A stretch of 64,000 nucleotides of DNA from Streptococcus sp. D7B5 (lineage in GTDB: Bacteria; Bacillota; Bacilli; Lactobacillales; Streptococcaceae): the NCBI RefSeq assembly GCF_029691405.1, contig NZ_CP121467.1, forward strand, positions 1,550,001-1,614,000, given 5' to 3'. The notes below the pieces were generated by a model. It was not told where the DNA came from, did no database searches, and saw only the letters and a list, made by a program, of their open reading frames with translations. Positions within the stretch are counted from its first letter, which is position 1. Each line of letters begins with the position of its first letter. A program made the translations under genes and the position numbers. This document shows positions 7,653 to 16,888 of the stretch, piece by piece.

Positions 7653-8819
7653 TTAGAGAATCTTATCAGTCCGATCCACCATAAAGAGTGAGATGGTCAT
7701 GATGATATCGATGGCTAGAAGGGCAAGGACAGCTGGGATCCAAGATTGGAAAAGTTCAAAACTATAACCAAACAAGGCAGGACCAAAAGCAGCTAAGATG
7801 TAGCCTCCTGTTTGCGCTAGTCCTGATAGCTGAGCTGTCTTTTCAGGAGAACTGGTTTTAAGCGAGAAGCAAACCATGAGGTAGGGGAAGAGGGCACTGC
7901 AGGCCGTTCCAATCAAGAGATGGACGACTAACCAGTAGAGGAAATTATTGGTTGGATACAAGAGCATGGCAATTCCTGTCATACCAGCGATAGAGATAAT
8001 TGCCAGCATGATTCGACGGTGACCATCTGATAGACGAGTCGTCAGACTTGGAACAGTCATTGAAAAAGGAATGCTGATGAGTGAGAAAATAGAAGCAAGG
8101 AGAGCCGCATCACTATTAGAAATACCAGCACTAACAGCCATAGTTGGCAACCAGGTCATACTTGTATAAAAGAGCAAGGACTGAAGCCCGCCAAAGATAA
8201 TGATAGCCCAGACATCTTTACTTTTTAGAATATTCTCTTTGACTTGCTTTTCTTTTTGGTTTTCTAGGTGGTGGTTGTGGCGATGATTTGGCAACCAGAC
8301 TAGCAGAGTGACCAGACAGAGAAAGCTGAGAACGAGGATGAGGCCCTTCCAAGAACTAGCTTGGGTGATAGGGACGGATAGATAAGAAGCGATGGCTGTC
8401 GAAATTCCCATGGCAGTGACATAGAGCGTTGTTAGGAAACTAATCTTTTGAGGCTGATTTGCCTGGATCATACTTGGGAGGAGTACATTGAAGATCGCAA
8501 TGCTTGCTCCCACAATTAGGGTCCCTAGATAGAGAAGGGGAAGATTGAAAATCCGAATGACAGAGCCAACAGTTAAGAGGAGGAGACAGTATGTAAAGAG
8601 ATGTTCCAACCCGATTTTTTGTGCCAAGCGGCTTGCAAAAGCAGAGAAAAGAGCAAACATCAAGAGAGGGAGACTGGTTAAAATCCCAAGAGAGCTAACC
8701 TCCACTCCTAGTCCCTGAGCAATATCTCCTAAAATAGTTGGAAGAGCAGTGAAGGGAGATCGTAAAACAGTCCCGATTAAGACAATTCCTAGAACAAAAA
8801 AGAGTGATTGTTTCTTCAT
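7653..8819 (-). CDS. MFS transporter, CynX/NimT-like
   Basis: 388 residues with twelve predicted hydrophobic segments and the overall pattern of the CynX/NimT branch of the major facilitator superfamily (start MKKQSLFFVLGIVLIGTVLR, with a conserved RSPFTALPTI stretch after it). Members have been linked to cyanate, nitroimidazole or other small-molecule movement, but the substrate cannot be told from sequence. The ATG has a GAGG site 6 nt upstream. It is a single-gene unit with its own terminator. The retron lies on its downstream side. Confidence 0.9.
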   Translation of the reverse strand: MKKQSLFFVLGIVLIGTVLRSPFTALPTILGDIAQGLGVEVSSLGILTSLPLLMFALFSAFASRLAQKIGLEHLFTYCLLLLTVGSVIRIFNLPLLYLGTLIVGASIAIFNVLLPSMIQANQPQKISFLTTLYVTAMGISTAIASYLSVPITQASSWKGLILVLSFLCLVTLLVWLPNHRHNHHLENQKEKQVKENILKSKDVWAIIIFGGLQSLLFYTSMTWLPTMAVSAGISNSDAALLASIFSLISIPFSMTVPSLTTRLSDGHRRIMLAIISIAGMTGIAMLLYPTNNFLYWLVVHLLIGTACSALFPYLMVCFSLKTSSPEKTAQLSGLAQTGGYILAAFGPALFGYSFELFQSWIPAVLALLAIDIIMTISLFMVDRTDKIL

Positions 8820-9040
8820 AAAAACCTCGATAGGATGATTTTAATAACAGCTTATTTTAAGGTTTTTTCCTTATAATGTCAAGTAATGACAGCCAAGACA
8901 GATCAATCAATGGAAGTGAAAATAAAGTGAAAAGAGACAGATTTCTTTACTAGAATTTTCCTTGATTTGATATAAAAATAGGAAACTAGGAGAATTTGTG
9001 ATAAAATAGTGGAAGGAAATCTATACATTGGAGAAAAACT

Positions 9041-9871
9041 GTGCCTGAAAAGCAAAAAATCAGCGTCTTGATGTCGGTCTATGTAAAGGAAAATCCGACG
9101 TTTTTAAGAGATGCTATCAAAAGTGTTCAAAACCAGACCTTGAAACCGAGCGAACTTGTTCTTGTTGAGGACGGGCCGCTCACACCCGAACTCTATCAGG
9201 TGCTAGAAGAAGTGGAAGCTCAGTCAGACATTCCAGTGAAACGGTGCCCCTTAGAGGAAAATCAAGGTTTAGGTTTGGCTCTTCGATACGGTGTTTTACA
9301 GTGTCAGTACGATATCATTGCTCGTATGGATACAGATGATATAGCGGTATCTGACCGCTTTGAAAAGCAAGTCCAACTAATGGAACAGGAAAATCTGGAT
9401 CTCTTAGGTGGACATATTGCAGAATTTATTGACAATCCTGACGAGATTGTTTCTTACCGTCGTGTCCCAACTCGGCATGCAGACATTATGGCTTACCAAA
9501 GAATGAGAAGTGCCTTTAACCATATGACAGTCATGTTCAAAAAGGACATGGTCCTCAAGGCGGGCAACTATGAAGATGGCCTTTACATGGAGGATGACCT
9601 CCTTTGGCTCAATATGATTGCTGCAGGTGCCAAGACTGGAAACCTAGATCAAATCTTGTGTAAGGTTCGTGTCGGTGCAGGGATGTTTGAGCGTCGAGGT
9701 GGCTTGCGTTACCTTAAACTCTATCGTCAAGCTCGCCAACGGATGCTTGAGCGGGGGCAAATTTCTTACAGGGAATATGCTAAAAGTGTGGCCATTCAGG
9801 CAATTGTTGCACTTTGTCCAGGCTTTGTACGTCAGTTTATCTTCGTCAAACTTTTAAGAAAGAGAAAGTAA
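9041..9871 (+). CDS. Glycosyltransferase family 2
   Basis: 276 residues, starting at GTG (GGAG 8 nt upstream). It carries a GT-A fold: KISVLMSVYVKENP at the N-terminus, LVEDGPLT as the nucleotide-binding part, and MDTDD as the metal-binding DxD. The end LRYLKLYRQARQRM is typical of family 2 enzymes that add sugars to surface polysaccharides. It lies 76 nt before a CapD-like epimerase/dehydratase, and the pair is also adjacent in pneumococcus, so a cell-surface glycan role is likely. Acceptor and sugar are unknown. Confidence 0.92.
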   Translation: MPEKQKISVLMSVYVKENPTFLRDAIKSVQNQTLKPSELVLVEDGPLTPELYQVLEEVEAQSDIPVKRCPLEENQGLGLALRYGVLQCQYDIIARMDTDDIAVSDRFEKQVQLMEQENLDLLGGHIAEFIDNPDEIVSYRRVPTRHADIMAYQRMRSAFNHMTVMFKKDMVLKAGNYEDGLYMEDDLLWLNMIAAGAKTGNLDQILCKVRVGAGMFERRGGLRYLKLYRQARQRMLERGQISYREYAKSVAIQAIVALCPGFVRQFIFVKLLRKRK

Positions 9872-9947
9872 GCCCCGATAGACTGAATGATTCAGATTAT
9901 CATAACAACAGTATCATCTGACTCTTTTAAGGGGGGAGTAAATTCCT

Positions 9948-11798
9948 ATGAATAAAAAACTAACAGATTATGTGATTGATCTGGTTGAAATTTTAAATAA
10001 ACAGCAAAAACAAGTGTTTTGGGGGATATTCGATATTCTGAGTATGGTGGTTTCCATCATCGTATCTTATATCTTGTTTTATGGCCTTATAAATCCTGCG
10101 CCTGTGGATTACGTCATCTACACTCTTTTAGCCTTCCTCCTCTATCAAATCATGATTGCATTTTGGGGGCTAAATGCTAGTATCAGTCGTTATAGCAAGA
10201 TTACGGATTTCATGAAAATCTTTTTCGGAGTGATGCTCAGCAGTGTTCTTTCTTATGGAATCTGCTATGCCTTCCTTCCATTGTTTTCTATCCGTTTCAT
10301 CGTACTCTTCATTTTGTTGAGTACCTTCCTCATCTTGCTTCCTCGTATCACTTGGCAGTTGATTTATTCTAAACGTAAAAAAGGTAGTGGAGATGGAGAA
10401 CACCGTCGGACCTTCTTGATTGGTGCTGGTGATGGTGGTGCTCTCTTTATGAATAGCTACCAACACCCAACTAGTGACCTCGAGTTAGTGGGAATTTTGG
10501 ATAGCGATGAAAAGAAAAAGGGACAAAAACTAGGTGGAATCCCAGTTTTGGGCTCCTATGATAATCTGCCTGAATTGGCCAAACGTCACCAAATCGAGCG
10601 AGTCATCGTAGCCATCCCTTCGCTTGACCCATCAGAGTACGAACGCATCTTGCAGATGTGTAATAAACTCGGTATCAAATGTTACAAGATGCCCAAGGTT
10701 GAGACAGTTGTTCAGGGGCTTCACCAACCAGGTAGTGGCTTCCAGAAAATTGACATCACAGACCTTTTGGGGCGTCAGGAAATTCGTCTTGACGAATCCC
10801 GTCTGGGTGCAGAGCTTACAGGCAAGACTATCTTGGTGACAGGAGCTGGTGGTTCGATTGGTTCAGAGATTTGTCGTCAGGTTAGCCGCTTCAATCCAGA
10901 GCGTATCGTCTTGCTTGGACATGGTGAAAACTCAATCTATCTTGTTTATCATGAATTGATCCGTACATTCCAAGGGATTGATTATGTTCCTGTCATTGCA
11001 GATATTCAGGACTATGATCGTCTTTTGCAGGTGTTTGAACAGTACAAACCAGCCATTGTCTACCATGCTGCTGCCCACAAGCACGTTCCGATGATGGAGC
11101 GCAATCCAAAAGAAGCCTTCAAAAACAATATCCTCGGAACCTACAATGTTGCTAAGGCTGTTGATGCAGCTAAGGTACCTAAGATGGTTATGATTTCGAC
11201 TGACAAGGCGGTCAATCCACCGAATGTTATGGGGGCAACTAAGCGCGTGGCAGAATTGATTGTCACTGGCTTTAACCAACGTAGCAAATCCACCTACTGT
11301 GCAGTTCGTTTTGGGAATGTTCTCGGTAGTCGTGGTAGTGTGATTCCTGTCTTTGAACGCCAGATTGCTGAAGGCGGTCCTGTAACGGTGACAGACTTCC
11401 GTATGACACGTTACTTCATGACCATTCCAGAGGCTAGCCGTCTAGTAATCCATGCTGGTGCTTATGCCAAGGACGGAGAAGTCTTTATCCTTGACATGGG
11501 CAAACCAGTCAAGATCTATGATTTGGCTAAGAAAATGGTCCTTCTAAGCGGACATACCGAAAGCGAAATTCCAATAGTTGAAGTCGGGATTCGACCAGGG
11601 GAAAAACTCTATGAAGAACTCTTGGTTTCGACCGAATTGGTTGATAACCAAGTCATGGATAAGATTTTCGTTGGTAAGGTAAATGTCATGCCGCTAGAAG
11701 CGATTGATCAAAAGATTGAAGAGTTCCGTTCACTCAGCGGAGATGAGCTCAAAGAAGCGATTATTTCCTTTGCGAATGAGACAACTCATGCTGAGTAA
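9948..11798 (+). CDS. Nucleoside-diphosphate-sugar epimerase/dehydratase, CapD/PglF-like
   Basis: 616 residues. The N-terminus has about four membrane helices (residues ~25-135), followed by a CoA-binding-like Rossmann domain (RTFLIGAGDGGALF). The catalytic short-chain dehydrogenase-like domain starts at TGAGGSIGSE (about 297-306), and STDKAVNPPNVMGATKR lies near 416-432. Relatives convert UDP-GlcNAc to a 4-keto-6-deoxy sugar for surface glycans. A GGGGGGAG ribosome site precedes the ATG. A terminator follows, so it may end a two-gene unit with the glycosyltransferase. Reaction assigned by family only. Confidence 0.93.
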   Translation: MNKKLTDYVIDLVEILNKQQKQVFWGIFDILSMVVSIIVSYILFYGLINPAPVDYVIYTLLAFLLYQIMIAFWGLNASISRYSKITDFMKIFFGVMLSSVLSYGICYAFLPLFSIRFIVLFILLSTFLILLPRITWQLIYSKRKKGSGDGEHRRTFLIGAGDGGALFMNSYQHPTSDLELVGILDSDEKKKGQKLGGIPVLGSYDNLPELAKRHQIERVIVAIPSLDPSEYERILQMCNKLGIKCYKMPKVETVVQGLHQPGSGFQKIDITDLLGRQEIRLDESRLGAELTGKTILVTGAGGSIGSEICRQVSRFNPERIVLLGHGENSIYLVYHELIRTFQGIDYVPVIADIQDYDRLLQVFEQYKPAIVYHAAAHKHVPMMERNPKEAFKNNILGTYNVAKAVDAAKVPKMVMISTDKAVNPPNVMGATKRVAELIVTGFNQRSKSTYCAVRFGNVLGSRGSVIPVFERQIAEGGPVTVTDFRMTRYFMTIPEASRLVIHAGAYAKDGEVFILDMGKPVKIYDLAKKMVLLSGHTESEIPIVEVGIRPGEKLYEELLVSTELVDNQVMDKIFVGKVNVMPLEAIDQKIEEFRSLSGDELKEAIISFANETTHAE

Positions 11799-11834
11799 GA
11801 GTGTCCAACTACCTTCATAATGAAACAACTATCG

Positions 11835-11868
11835 CCAGTTTTCTGAGAGAATCAGAAAGCTGGTTTTT
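11835..11868 (+). terminator. Terminator after the CapD-like gene
   Basis: CCAGTTTTCTGA pairs with TCAGAAAGCTGG (loop GAGAA) and is followed by TTTTT. Confidence 0.85.
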
Positions 11869-12046
11869 ATAAATAGAGAGTAGAGAACATCGGATCTTTC
11901 AAAGGTTTAATAAGCGCAACTATTCAAGGGAAGATGTTATGTGATCTATCAGGAGAGTGATTTCAGACAATCTAAAAACTACCTCTATTTTAAGCTGGTA
12001 ACATAACTTTGCGAAATAAGTATTAAAGTCAAAAGGAGATTTTTGT

Positions 12047-12469
12047 ATGCTGAGTGCTATTAGGAGTTTTTTCAAAGGCTATGCAAATTTTTCTGGTCGT
12101 TCCACACGTCCAGAATTTTGGTGGGTTTGGCTACTAAATATGGTGATTTTCTTGCCCGCCTACTACTCACTTTTTACTGGAGTAGAATCTGATAAAGCCA
12201 TCAGGAATATTGCGGTCTTCAGTATGTGTATTATTTTGTTTATAATAGAGTTTGTTCCTCTACTAGCACTGATAGTACGTCGCTTACGAGATGTGGGTAT
12301 CCATTGGGCCTATATTTTTATTGTATTTGTTCCTTTGGGTGCAATAACACTGCTCGTTATGCTCGCTATGCCAAGTCAACGATTTGGAGAAAAAGTGATA
12401 GAGAATAGTGAAACAAATAAAGAGAACACTGAAGACTCTCAGTTTGAAGAAATGGTACGAAAATATTAA
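12047..12469 (+). CDS. DUF805 family membrane protein
   Basis: 140 residues. The start MLSAIRSFFKGYANFSGRST followed by RPEFWW is typical of DUF805 proteins. Three hydrophobic segments follow, then the conserved RRLRDVGIHWAY motif and a charged tail. AAAGGAG precedes the ATG. The function of the family is unknown. A degraded second copy of its C-terminal half follows immediately (see 12480-12659). The 248 nt before this gene contain the previous terminator and no other gene that I can see. Confidence 0.9.
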   Translation: MLSAIRSFFKGYANFSGRSTRPEFWWVWLLNMVIFLPAYYSLFTGVESDKAIRNIAVFSMCIILFIIEFVPLLALIVRRLRDVGIHWAYIFIVFVPLGAITLLVMLAMPSQRFGEKVIENSETNKENTEDSQFEEMVRKY

Positions 12470-12479
12470 GATATTTCTA

Positions 12480-12659
12480 CTCTATTTTAAAGCGGCTGAG
12501 TCGCTTCGCTGCTTACGAGACGCTGGTTTCCACTGGGCCTTTATCTTCATTGCTTTGGTTCCTCTCGTTGGACCGATTGCTCTTATTGTCATGCTTGCTT
12601 GGCCAAGTAAGAAGGATGAAGATACAGATACTGAAGAACAGGATCAAATTACTGCTTAA
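12480..12659 (+). pseudogene. Truncated DUF805 gene copy
   Basis: The translation LRCLRDAGFHWAFIFIAL and the following residues are clearly homologous to the RRLRDVGIHWAYIFIVF part of the gene just upstream, ending in the usual acidic tail. The N-terminal FSGRSTRPEFW half and the first membrane segments are absent. An open frame begins at 12408 inside the intact gene, but its first ~30 residues are out-of-frame sequence. This looks like the leftover of a tandem DUF805 duplication after internal deletion. Confidence 0.7.
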
Positions 12660-12695
12660 GCATGGAGTTGATTCCTTCTGATAGTAACAACATAT

Positions 12696-12740
12696 AAAAA
12701 ATACTCCTCAACCTAGTTCACTAGTGTTAGGAGTATTTTT
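12696..12740. terminator. Bidirectional terminator
   Basis: AAAAATACTCCT pairs with AGGAGTATTTTT around a 20-nt loop that itself has CTAGT repeats. It separates the DUF805 remnant from the convergent HAD gene. Confidence 0.85.
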
Positions 12741-12746
12741 GTATGG

Positions 12747-13376
12747 TTAGAGCTGGCTAATGATATCATCAATGGTATGGGCAATCCAGTCAGGCTGATA
12801 GCTGAGTAAATCAGCCTCTTCTCCAAATCCCCAAGTAACAGCAAACTTTTTAATACCAGTTTCTTGGGCTCCAATCATATCAAACTTGGTATCCCCGATG
12901 ATGAGGACTTGGTCCGCAGGGAGTTGATGCGTTTGCAAGGCGTAACGGATGACATCCGCCTTGTGTGGCGTTTCAGGACTAGAGCCGTAAATGCCATCAA
13001 AGAAATGATGGATTCCCAGATTTTTAGTCATATCATGAGCAGTAGGAGTATTCTTTGTTGTAGTGATGTAGAGAGGGTAGTTTTGCGAAAGCTCTTGAAG
13101 CAATTCCGTTATTCGGGGGAAGAGTTGGGCTTCGTGGATGCCTTTTTCCTTGTAGTAAGAGCGGTATATCTGGACGGCCTCCGAGATTTGTTCCTTGGGA
13201 AGGCAGGTCGCAAAGCTACTTTCAAGTGGCGGGCCCATGAAACCACGAATGGTTTTGGCATCAGGACTCGGAACTCCTAGCTCTTTAAAGGTATGGGTAA
13301 AGGCATTGTGGATCCCGATGGAACTGTCAACCAGGGTTCCGTCTAGATCAAAAAAGATTGCTGAGATAGAGGGCAT
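12747..13376 (-). CDS. HAD family hydrolase (phosphoglycolate phosphatase-like)
   Basis: 209 residues with HAD motif I FFDLDGTLVDS near the N-terminus, a cap region beginning GIHNAFTHTFKELG, motif II TTTKN, motif III lysine (SPETPHK) and motif IV IIGDTKFDM. This is the PGP-like subgroup of small phosphatases. It lies 27 nt downstream of sdaAA in the same direction and could be cotranscribed with the serine dehydratase genes. Substrate unknown. Confidence 0.93.
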   Translation of the reverse strand: MPSISAIFFDLDGTLVDSSIGIHNAFTHTFKELGVPSPDAKTIRGFMGPPLESSFATCLPKEQISEAVQIYRSYYKEKGIHEAQLFPRITELLQELSQNYPLYITTTKNTPTAHDMTKNLGIHHFFDGIYGSSPETPHKADVIRYALQTHQLPADQVLIIGDTKFDMIGAQETGIKKFAVTWGFGEEADLLSYQPDWIAHTIDDIISQL

Positions 13377-13403
13377 AGTTTCTCCTAATAGATATAGATA
13401 AGC

Positions 13404-14276
13404 TTATTCTCCGAAGATTTCTTTTTGTAGGCGGCGACCAGTAGGTGTGGCGGCGAGTCCACCCTCGGCCGTTTCACGAAAGGCAGTTGGAAGACTTGAT
13501 CCGACTTGGTACATGGCATCGATAACTTCATCGACAGGGATCTTAGATTCGATACCTGCCAAGGCCATATCAGCCGCGATAAAGGCAAAGCTAGCTCCCA
13601 TGGCATTTCGTTTGACACAGGGAACTTCAACCAAACCAGCAACAGGGTCACAGATGAGACCTAGCATATTTTTAATGACAAAGGCGATGGCTTGGCTAGC
13701 CTGATAGGGCGTTCCACCTGCGGCCAAAGTCAAGGCTGCGGCACTCATGGCGGAGGCAGAGCCGACTTCGGCCTGACAGCCACCTTCAGCACCCGAGATA
13801 GAGGCATTGTTTGCGATAACCAATCCAAAGGCACCAGCAGCAAAGAGGAAATCTAACTGTTCTTCGTGGCTGAGGTCAAGTTTTTGGATAGCAGCAGTGA
13901 GAACGGCTGGCAGACAGCCAGCACTTCCTGCGGTTGGAGTGGCACAGACCAAGCCCATCTTCGCATTGTGTTCATTGACCGCGATGGCATTACGGGCTGC
14001 TGATAGGATGGTAAAGTCCGACAAGGCCTTGCCACTTTTGAGATGGCGGTCTAGTTTGGCCGCGTCTCCACCCGTTAGGCCACTACGGGATTTATTTTTA
14101 CTGAGACCGAGCTCGACAGAGGCTTTCATGACTTCTAGATTGCGTTCCATGAGGAGGAGAACTTCTGGCCGTTCCCGACCGCTTAGTTGATATTCTGTCG
14201 CAATCATGAGTTCTGCGACATTTCCTTGGAAGTCTAGATCCGCCTGCTCGACCAATTCTTTGATAGAATAAAACAT
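13404..14276 (-). CDS. sdaAA: L-serine dehydratase, iron-sulfur type, alpha subunit
   Basis: 290 residues matching the alpha chain of the [4Fe-4S] L-serine ammonia-lyase, which converts serine to pyruvate and ammonia. Cysteines in the expected contexts are present (CATPTAGSAGCLPA, GGCQAE, LICDPVAG, VPCVKRN), as are conserved glycine-rich stretches such as SRSGLTGGDAAK. It begins 8 nt after the beta-subunit stop with a GGAGGAAAC ribosome site. The two-gene arrangement replaces the single-chain enzyme of enterobacteria. Confidence 0.97.
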   Translation of the reverse strand: MFYSIKELVEQADLDFQGNVAELMIATEYQLSGRERPEVLLLMERNLEVMKASVELGLSKNKSRSGLTGGDAAKLDRHLKSGKALSDFTILSAARNAIAVNEHNAKMGLVCATPTAGSAGCLPAVLTAAIQKLDLSHEEQLDFLFAAGAFGLVIANNASISGAEGGCQAEVGSASAMSAAALTLAAGGTPYQASQAIAFVIKNMLGLICDPVAGLVEVPCVKRNAMGASFAFIAADMALAGIESKIPVDEVIDAMYQVGSSLPTAFRETAEGGLAATPTGRRLQKEIFGE

Positions 14277-14284
14277 GTTTCCTC

Positions 14285-14956
14285 CTACTTAAAGAAATTG
14301 ACATTGTGGAGATGAGGGATTTTTCGGATTTCTTCAATCGCCTCTTCGCAACTTCGACTATCGACTTCGATAATCATGATGGCTTTTTCTCCAGCTTTTT
14401 CTCGAGTCACATTCATCTGAGCGATATTGATATCAAAACGAGAGAGGGCTTCAGTAACATGGGCAATCATACCCGGAACATCCTGATGCACGATAATAAT
14501 GGTTGGTGTGTTCATGTTGAGAGAGACAGCAAAGCCGTTAAGCTCCGTAACCTGGATATTTCCCCCACCGATGGAAATTCCTGTCACACTGATGGACTTG
14601 TGTTCATTCTTCACAGTAATTTTAGTGGTGTTAGGATGAGGAGCGTTGCTGTCTTTCTGAATGGTCCAGACAATCTTGATACCGCGTTTATGGGCAATCT
14701 CTAGGCTATTTGGAATGTCGGGATCGTCTGTATCCATACCTAATATACCAGCGACGAGAGCAAGGTCCGTTCCATGACCACGGTAGGTTTTGGCAAATGA
14801 GTTAAATAATTGGAATTCGACTTCTGTCGGCGTATCATCAAAGATGGAAGAGACGATTTTCCCGATGCGAACAGCTCCAGCAGTATGGCTACTTGATGGG
14901 CCAATCATAACTGGTCCGATAATGTCAAAGACAGATTGAAAACGAAGTGAGTGCAT
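14285..14956 (-). CDS. sdaAB: L-serine dehydratase, iron-sulfur type, beta subunit
   Basis: 223 residues. The N-terminal domain has MIGPSSSHTAGAVRIG, the conserved serine-rich segment of the family. The C-terminal part (about 145-223) is an ACT-like regulatory domain (TPTIIIVHQDVPGMIAHVT). It is the first gene of the leftward sdaAB-sdaAA(-HAD) unit. An extended -10 box (TGATATAAT, minus strand, at 14987-14995) lies about 30 nt upstream, and AAGGGGAAA precedes the ATG. Confidence 0.97.
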   Translation of the reverse strand: MHSLRFQSVFDIIGPVMIGPSSSHTAGAVRIGKIVSSIFDDTPTEVEFQLFNSFAKTYRGHGTDLALVAGILGMDTDDPDIPNSLEIAHKRGIKIVWTIQKDSNAPHPNTTKITVKNEHKSISVTGISIGGGNIQVTELNGFAVSLNMNTPTIIIVHQDVPGMIAHVTEALSRFDINIAQMNVTREKAGEKAIMIIEVDSRSCEEAIEEIRKIPHLHNVNFFK

Positions 14957-15130
14957 CTGTTTCCCCTTACAAAGATTCTTATATCTATTATATCAAAGAA
15001 TGGACCTCTGCGCTTATTTCCCTTATCAAAAGCTTAAAATGATTAAAGATAGTATAAAATAAGGTCTTTTGTGACAAAAACCTACTTAAAACGGTAAATA
15101 TAAAACATTTTTGTAATATTTCTACATAAA

Positions 15131-15146
15131 ACCGTTAAACAACGGT
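15131..15146 (+). promoter_or_regulatory. Palindrome upstream of the LysM gene
   Basis: ACCGTT (15131-15136) and AACGGT (15141-15146) form a short palindrome about 50 nt before the LysM gene. TGTTAC-N5-TTTAAC can be read on the opposite strand across it and is a weak match to the WalR-type TGT-repeat site. In pneumococcus the homologous gene belongs to the WalRK (VicRK) regulon, so a WalR contact is possible but unproven. Confidence 0.35.
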
Positions 15147-15197
15147 AACATTTAAAAGGTATCATAGATATATCCAATGGAAGGAGAATTTTTAGAT

Positions 15198-15833
15198 ATG
15201 TCATTAACAACTAAAAAAATTAAAACAACTATCGCAGGAGTAGCAGCTTTGCTTGCTTTCTTTGCTCCATCACTTGCATCTGCCCAAGAAACTGTAACTT
15301 ACACAGTTAAATCAGGTGATACTCTTTCAGAAATCGCTGAGAAGTACAACACAACTGTTGAAAAATTGGCAGCAAAAAACAACATCAAAGATATTCACCT
15401 TATCTATGTTGACCAAGTTTTGGTTATCGAAGGAACAGCTCCATCGACAGCAACTGCAACCGCTGCAGCTTCAACAACAACTTATGAAGCACCAGCAGCT
15501 GCGGAAGAAACTGCAGAAGAAGTAACTGAAACAACAACCTATGAAGCGCCAGCTACACCAGCGGTTCCAGCAGCAGAAAGCAACACTGCAGCAGCTTCTA
15601 CTGTAAGTGGTTCTGAAGCAGAAGCCAAAGAATGGATCGCTCAAAAAGAATCAGGTGGTAGCTACACTGCTACAAACGGACGTTACATCGGACGTTACCA
15701 ATTGACAGATTCATACTTGAACGGTGACTACTCAGCTGAAAACCAAGAACGTGTAGCAGATGCCTACGTTGCAGGACGTTATGGTTCATGGACAGCTGCC
15801 AAGAACTTCTGGCTTAACAACGGTTGGTATTAA
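15198..15833 (+). CDS. Secreted LysM-domain cell-wall protein
   Basis: About 211 residues. A signal peptide (TIAGVAALLAFFAPSLASAQ) ends near residue 30. One LysM domain follows (TYTVKSGDTLSEIAEKYN), then a Thr/Ala/Glu-rich linker with TTYEAPA repeats. The C-terminal ~75 residues contain IAQKESGGSYTATNGRYIGR and a final WLNNGW, resembling small transglycosylase-like secreted proteins. The ATG at 15198 has AAGGAGA upstream; an earlier in-frame ATG at 15177 lies before that site. The pneumococcal homologue (SP_0107) is known as a WalR target. Catalytic activity is inferred only. Confidence 0.9.
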   Translation: MSLTTKKIKTTIAGVAALLAFFAPSLASAQETVTYTVKSGDTLSEIAEKYNTTVEKLAAKNNIKDIHLIYVDQVLVIEGTAPSTATATAAASTTTYEAPAAAEETAEEVTETTTYEAPATPAVPAAESNTAAASTVSGSEAEAKEWIAQKESGGSYTATNGRYIGRYQLTDSYLNGDYSAENQERVADAYVAGRYGSWTAAKNFWLNNGWY

Positions 15834-15857
15834 GAACTAGCTAACAGAAAAATATGT

Positions 15858-15886
15858 AAAAGTCGAGGAAATCCCTCGACTTTTTT
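15858..15886. terminator. Bidirectional terminator, LysM gene and rgg
   Basis: AAAAGTCGAGG pairs perfectly with CCTCGACTTTT around a 5-nt loop and is followed by T (plus) and preceded by A (serving the minus strand). It ends two convergent genes. Confidence 0.88.
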
Positions 15887-16748
15887 ATATTTCCTTTGGT
15901 TGATGATAGGTCTCTACTTCTTTTTTGAGATGAGATAGCATGGAGGTTTCATCGGTTAGTTCCAGAAGGGAGAAACCTTTTTGGATAAGTTTAGAATCAT
16001 CCGTACAAATCCCAATACGGACATAGCAGATAGCAAGCCTATCGTAGCTTTTCTTGTTCTTGGCATCTTCTAGTAAAGTATAGCATATTTGTTTACACAT
16101 ATTTCTATCTTGATTGTATAAGTAAATGGTGGAGAGGTTGAGTAGGATTGCCATTCGCAAGTCATATAAATGTTGATAGTTTTTATAGACTTCTAAGCGT
16201 TGCAAGATTTTTCCAGTGATGAGATGGATATGTTCTATAGGAAAGGTAAAGAGAATGGTATTGAGAATTTTTAAGTCATTCTCGTACCAAGTGTCCTGCT
16301 TTTCTATCTTCTTCCATAGCTTCTTTACAGTATTGTTAACTTCGATTGACAGTTTTTTAGTCCCATTTTGGCGAATATAGATAACAATTTCTAGCATATC
16401 TCGTATCTCTTTGATGGGGAGGTCGTGGTGAGTTTTGAGGTAGTCTTGACATTTTTGAAATAGTTTTTCGAGTTCATTAGTCCCTAGGATTGAGCTCATA
16501 TTGAGATAGGTTTGCATAATTTCTGTGCGTTGACTTGGTTGATAAAGTTGACAGATATATTCAAACTCTTCAAAACTCATATTGACTTGTCGGAGAAGAA
16601 ACTCCATATTCTCATATTTAGGAGTTGTTTTCCCGCTTTCGATTTTTGATAGGCTGGTTCTTGAAAGGACGCTACCACAGACATCTTCTTGGGTTAATCC
16701 TTTTGACTCACGTATTTCTTTATAAACATTTCCAAAATCGTAGCGCAT
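15885..16748 (-). CDS. Rgg/GadR/MutR family regulator
   Basis: 287 residues: an N-terminal XRE helix-turn-helix (VYKEIRESKGLTQEDVCG... SLSKIESGKTTP) followed by a C-terminal helical repeat region, as in Rgg regulators that bind short hydrophobic pheromones. I looked for a pheromone (shp) gene on both sides and found none. It is divergent from the bacteriocin-exporter genes, which are a plausible target. Regulation of those genes is inference. Confidence 0.93.
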   Translation of the reverse strand: MRYDFGNVYKEIRESKGLTQEDVCGSVLSRTSLSKIESGKTTPKYENMEFLLRQVNMSFEEFEYICQLYQPSQRTEIMQTYLNMSSILGTNELEKLFQKCQDYLKTHHDLPIKEIRDMLEIVIYIRQNGTKKLSIEVNNTVKKLWKKIEKQDTWYENDLKILNTILFTFPIEHIHLITGKILQRLEVYKNYQHLYDLRMAILLNLSTIYLYNQDRNMCKQICYTLLEDAKNKKSYDRLAICYVRIGICTDDSKLIQKGFSLLELTDETSMLSHLKKEVETYHQPKEI

Positions 16749-16888
16749 GATCTCCTCCTTGTTCGTGAAAAAAGTTAACAGAAAATAGAAACTGATTAAA
16801 AATATTGTATCATAGTAGTATAAAAAGTAAAAAAGAAATCTAAAATAAATTTGTGAAAAAAGGGAATAAATTCTACGACTAAGATGAT

